From an uncultured Candidatus Poseidoniales archaeon (GTDB lineage Archaea > Thermoplasmatota > Poseidoniia > Poseidoniales > Poseidoniaceae), in NCBI GenBank assembly GCA_905181785.1, contig CAJIZC010000005.1, positions 86,538 through 150,537 of the forward strand: 64,000 nt of DNA, written 5' to 3'. The notes below the pieces were generated by a model, which saw only the letters and a list, made by a program, of their open reading frames with translations, did no database searches and was not told the origin of the DNA. Made by a program: the position numbers and the translations under genes. Below, piece by piece: positions 62,903 to 64,000 of this stretch. The first letter of the stretch is position 1; each line of letters opens with the position of its first letter.

Positions 62903-64000
62903 ACCTTGTGGAGCGTTCTGTGTCCCGCAAATCGGACAGAACCTCCAGTACGGATCAAGACCGATGCCACAGCCTCGGCACATGACACCAGACCGGATGG
63001 TTGGTTGCACTGAAGGCATGGTTGGATGCGGTTGATTCCACTGATGATTGGACTGTTGTTGCTGATTCCAGCCTTGCTGTTGTTGGGCGGGTTGTTGTTG
63101 ATTCCACGCCTGTTGCTGTTGTTGATTCCATGCCTGTTGTTGTTGCGCAGCTTGTTGTTGAGCGGCTTGTTGTTGAGCGGCTTGTTGCTGCTGGTTCCAG
63201 TCCTGTTGCTGCTGTTGATCCGGTTGTGGCGTTGGTTCAGGAACGGGTTGTGCTTGCTGTGCAGTTTGATTCAGTGGCTTTCGAACCGGTGCAATGGGCC
63301 GCGGGAGGGCTGCTGCTTTGTTTGCTGAAGAGGAAGCCATGAATTCAGAAAGGGAAACGCTTCCGTCCCCGTCTGTGTCTGCTTCGGCGTGAAGCGCTGT
63401 AGCTTCTTCGATCGAAGTCCCTGTTGCAATCGCCAATTCTTCAATCGACAATTGCTCGCTGCCGTCGGTGTCAGCGGCGATGAAGTGTTCTGCGGCACTT
63501 GTAAACAATTCTTCTTCAGAAATCGGCATTTCAAGGGGGGTCAGTTCAGGTTGTGCCATAGGTGTTGGTTGTGGCTCTGGAACTGGTTCAATCGCAGGTT
63601 CGGGGATTGGTTCAGGGACTGGCTCTTCCTCAACCACCGGTTCAGCCATTGGTTCAGGAACTGGCTCTTCCTCAACCACCGGTTCAGCCACTGGTACCTC
63701 CACAGGAGCGGGTGCTTCTGCCTCTTCTCCCCCGATTCCAAGGTCAAAGGCTCCGGCAAAAGCGTCTTGCGTGGCTTTAGCCACTTGCTTTTGGTTGGTT
63801 GTGTCGACGGTTGCTTCGACTGGAGTTGGGGCTGAGACAGGAGGCAGTTCCACCTTCGGTTGAGCGGGTTCGGCTTGGGCTGGAAGCGGAACTGGTGCTT
63901 CGGAAGGGAGTGGAACGCTCGGGGCAGCCGTCGCTGGCTTTTCTGAAGACGGCGCAGATTGAGCCGCTGGCGCAGAAGGTTTTGGCGGCAGAGCGACGCT
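62894..64000 (-). CDS. EF-hand, Pro/Gln-rich and zinc-ribbon protein, truncated by window edge
   Basis: The frame is open to base 64000, so the N-terminus is missing; 368 residues are visible. Pro/Ala/Glu-rich repeats come first (VAEPVVEEEPVPEPMAEP). A paired EF-hand follows with two Ca2+ loops, DTDGSEQLSIEE and DTDGDGSVSLSE (63370-63480). A Gln/Trp/Asn-rich stretch (WNQQQQ repeats) is next, and the protein ends in a C4 zinc ribbon (CRGCG...CPICG). The GTG at 63853 is internal, not the start. It overlaps the M29-like gene's 3' end by 9 bp. Function unknown. Confidence 0.8.
   Translation of the reverse strand, partial: SVALPPKPSAPAAQSAPSSEKPATAAPSVPLPSEAPVPLPAQAEPAQPKVELPPVSAPTPVEATVDTTNQKQVAKATQDAFAGAFDLGIGGEEAEAPAPVEVPVAEPVVEEEPVPEPMAEPVVEEEPVPEPIPEPAIEPVPEPQPTPMAQPELTPLEMPISEEELFTSAAEHFIAADTDGSEQLSIEELAIATGTSIEEATALHAEADTDGDGSVSLSEFMASSSANKAAALPRPIAPVRKPLNQTAQQAQPVPEPTPQPDQQQQQDWNQQQQAAQQQAAQQQAAQQQQAWNQQQQQAWNQQQPAQQQQGWNQQQQSNHQWNQPHPTMPSVQPTIRSGVMCRGCGIGLDPYWRFCPICGTQNAPQGSQ

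Noticed and set aside
63026..63328. Leu-rich 100-codon frame on the plus strand
   Set aside because: It is antisense to the Gln-rich coding stretch; CAG/CAA repeats read backwards give Leu runs.
63853..63853. GTG at 63853 as start of the EF-hand protein
   Set aside because: The same frame continues without stop to base 64000 with identical Pro/Ala-rich composition, so the gene is truncated by the window edge.

Overview
The window reads as a chromosomal segment of a marine planktonic euryarchaeon, most likely Marine Group II (Poseidoniales) or a close relative. Archaeal signatures are a Gar1-type H/ACA RNP protein, a RibL-type FAD synthetase, a two-subunit 2-oxoacid:ferredoxin oxidoreductase, TATA-like boxes about 25-35 nt before start codons, and very large FG-GAP surface proteins with C-terminal anchors. 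These sit beside many bacterial-type genes: GpsA, acyl-CoA dehydrogenase, thiolase, oligoribonuclease, RNase PH, riboflavin synthase, aconitase A. That mixture, with aerobic heterotrophic metabolism, is typical of the group. Assignment is by inspection only; there is no rRNA gene in the window.

Layout. 1-5.9 kb: a truncated subtilisin-like protease, oligoribonuclease, XdhC and MocA (molybdenum cofactor handling), an unknown acidic protein, acyl-CoA dehydrogenase and a Na+/Ca2+ exchanger. 5.9-12.8 kb: aquaporin, a fused 2-oxoacid dehydrogenase E1, a TVP38/DedA-like membrane protein, a receiver-domain protein, a MoeZ-type E1-like/rhodanese protein and a small membrane protein. 12.8-16.1 kb: thioredoxin reductase, then a riboflavin/FAD cluster (ribB, ribL, ribE, ribH) on the minus strand. 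16.2-18.9 kb: endonuclease IV-like protein, GpsA and a small winged-helix-like protein. 18.9-22.9 kb: a PhnCDE-like ABC importer whose binding protein is internally duplicated and whose promoter carries two DtxR-like palindromes. 22.9-27.8 kb: a membrane protein, an ABC exporter pair and an anchored secreted protein.

27.8-37.2 kb: a Gar1 homologue carrying three RanBP2-type zinc fingers and RGG repeats, a TPR membrane protein and a 2218-residue FG-GAP surface protein. 37.3-45.9 kb: an unknown protein, aconitase, a membrane-anchored cyclophilin, KorAB and a DUF2135-like anchored protein. 45.9-53.1 kb: glutaredoxin, tRNA-Gln(CTG), a NUDIX/metallo-beta-lactamase fusion, a quinone oxidoreductase, RqcH/NFACT and an RGG-tailed DEAD-box helicase. 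53.2-64 kb: thiolase, RNase PH, tRNA-Phe(GAA), a large membrane protein, MogA/MoaB, dihydroorotase, a small membrane protein, two metallopeptidase-family proteins and a truncated EF-hand/zinc-ribbon protein.

The genes together describe an aerobic proteolytic and lipid-degrading heterotroph: peptidases, fatty-acid oxidation (acyl-CoA dehydrogenase, thiolase), 2-oxoacid oxidation by both E1-type and ferredoxin-type enzymes, and the TCA cycle (aconitase). Flavin cofactors are made in situ and RNA metabolism is unusually mixed in ancestry. The points most worth following are the eukaryote-like Gar1 architecture, the putatively metal-regulated PhnCDE-like importer, and the giant surface protein with a repeated cytoplasmic tail.
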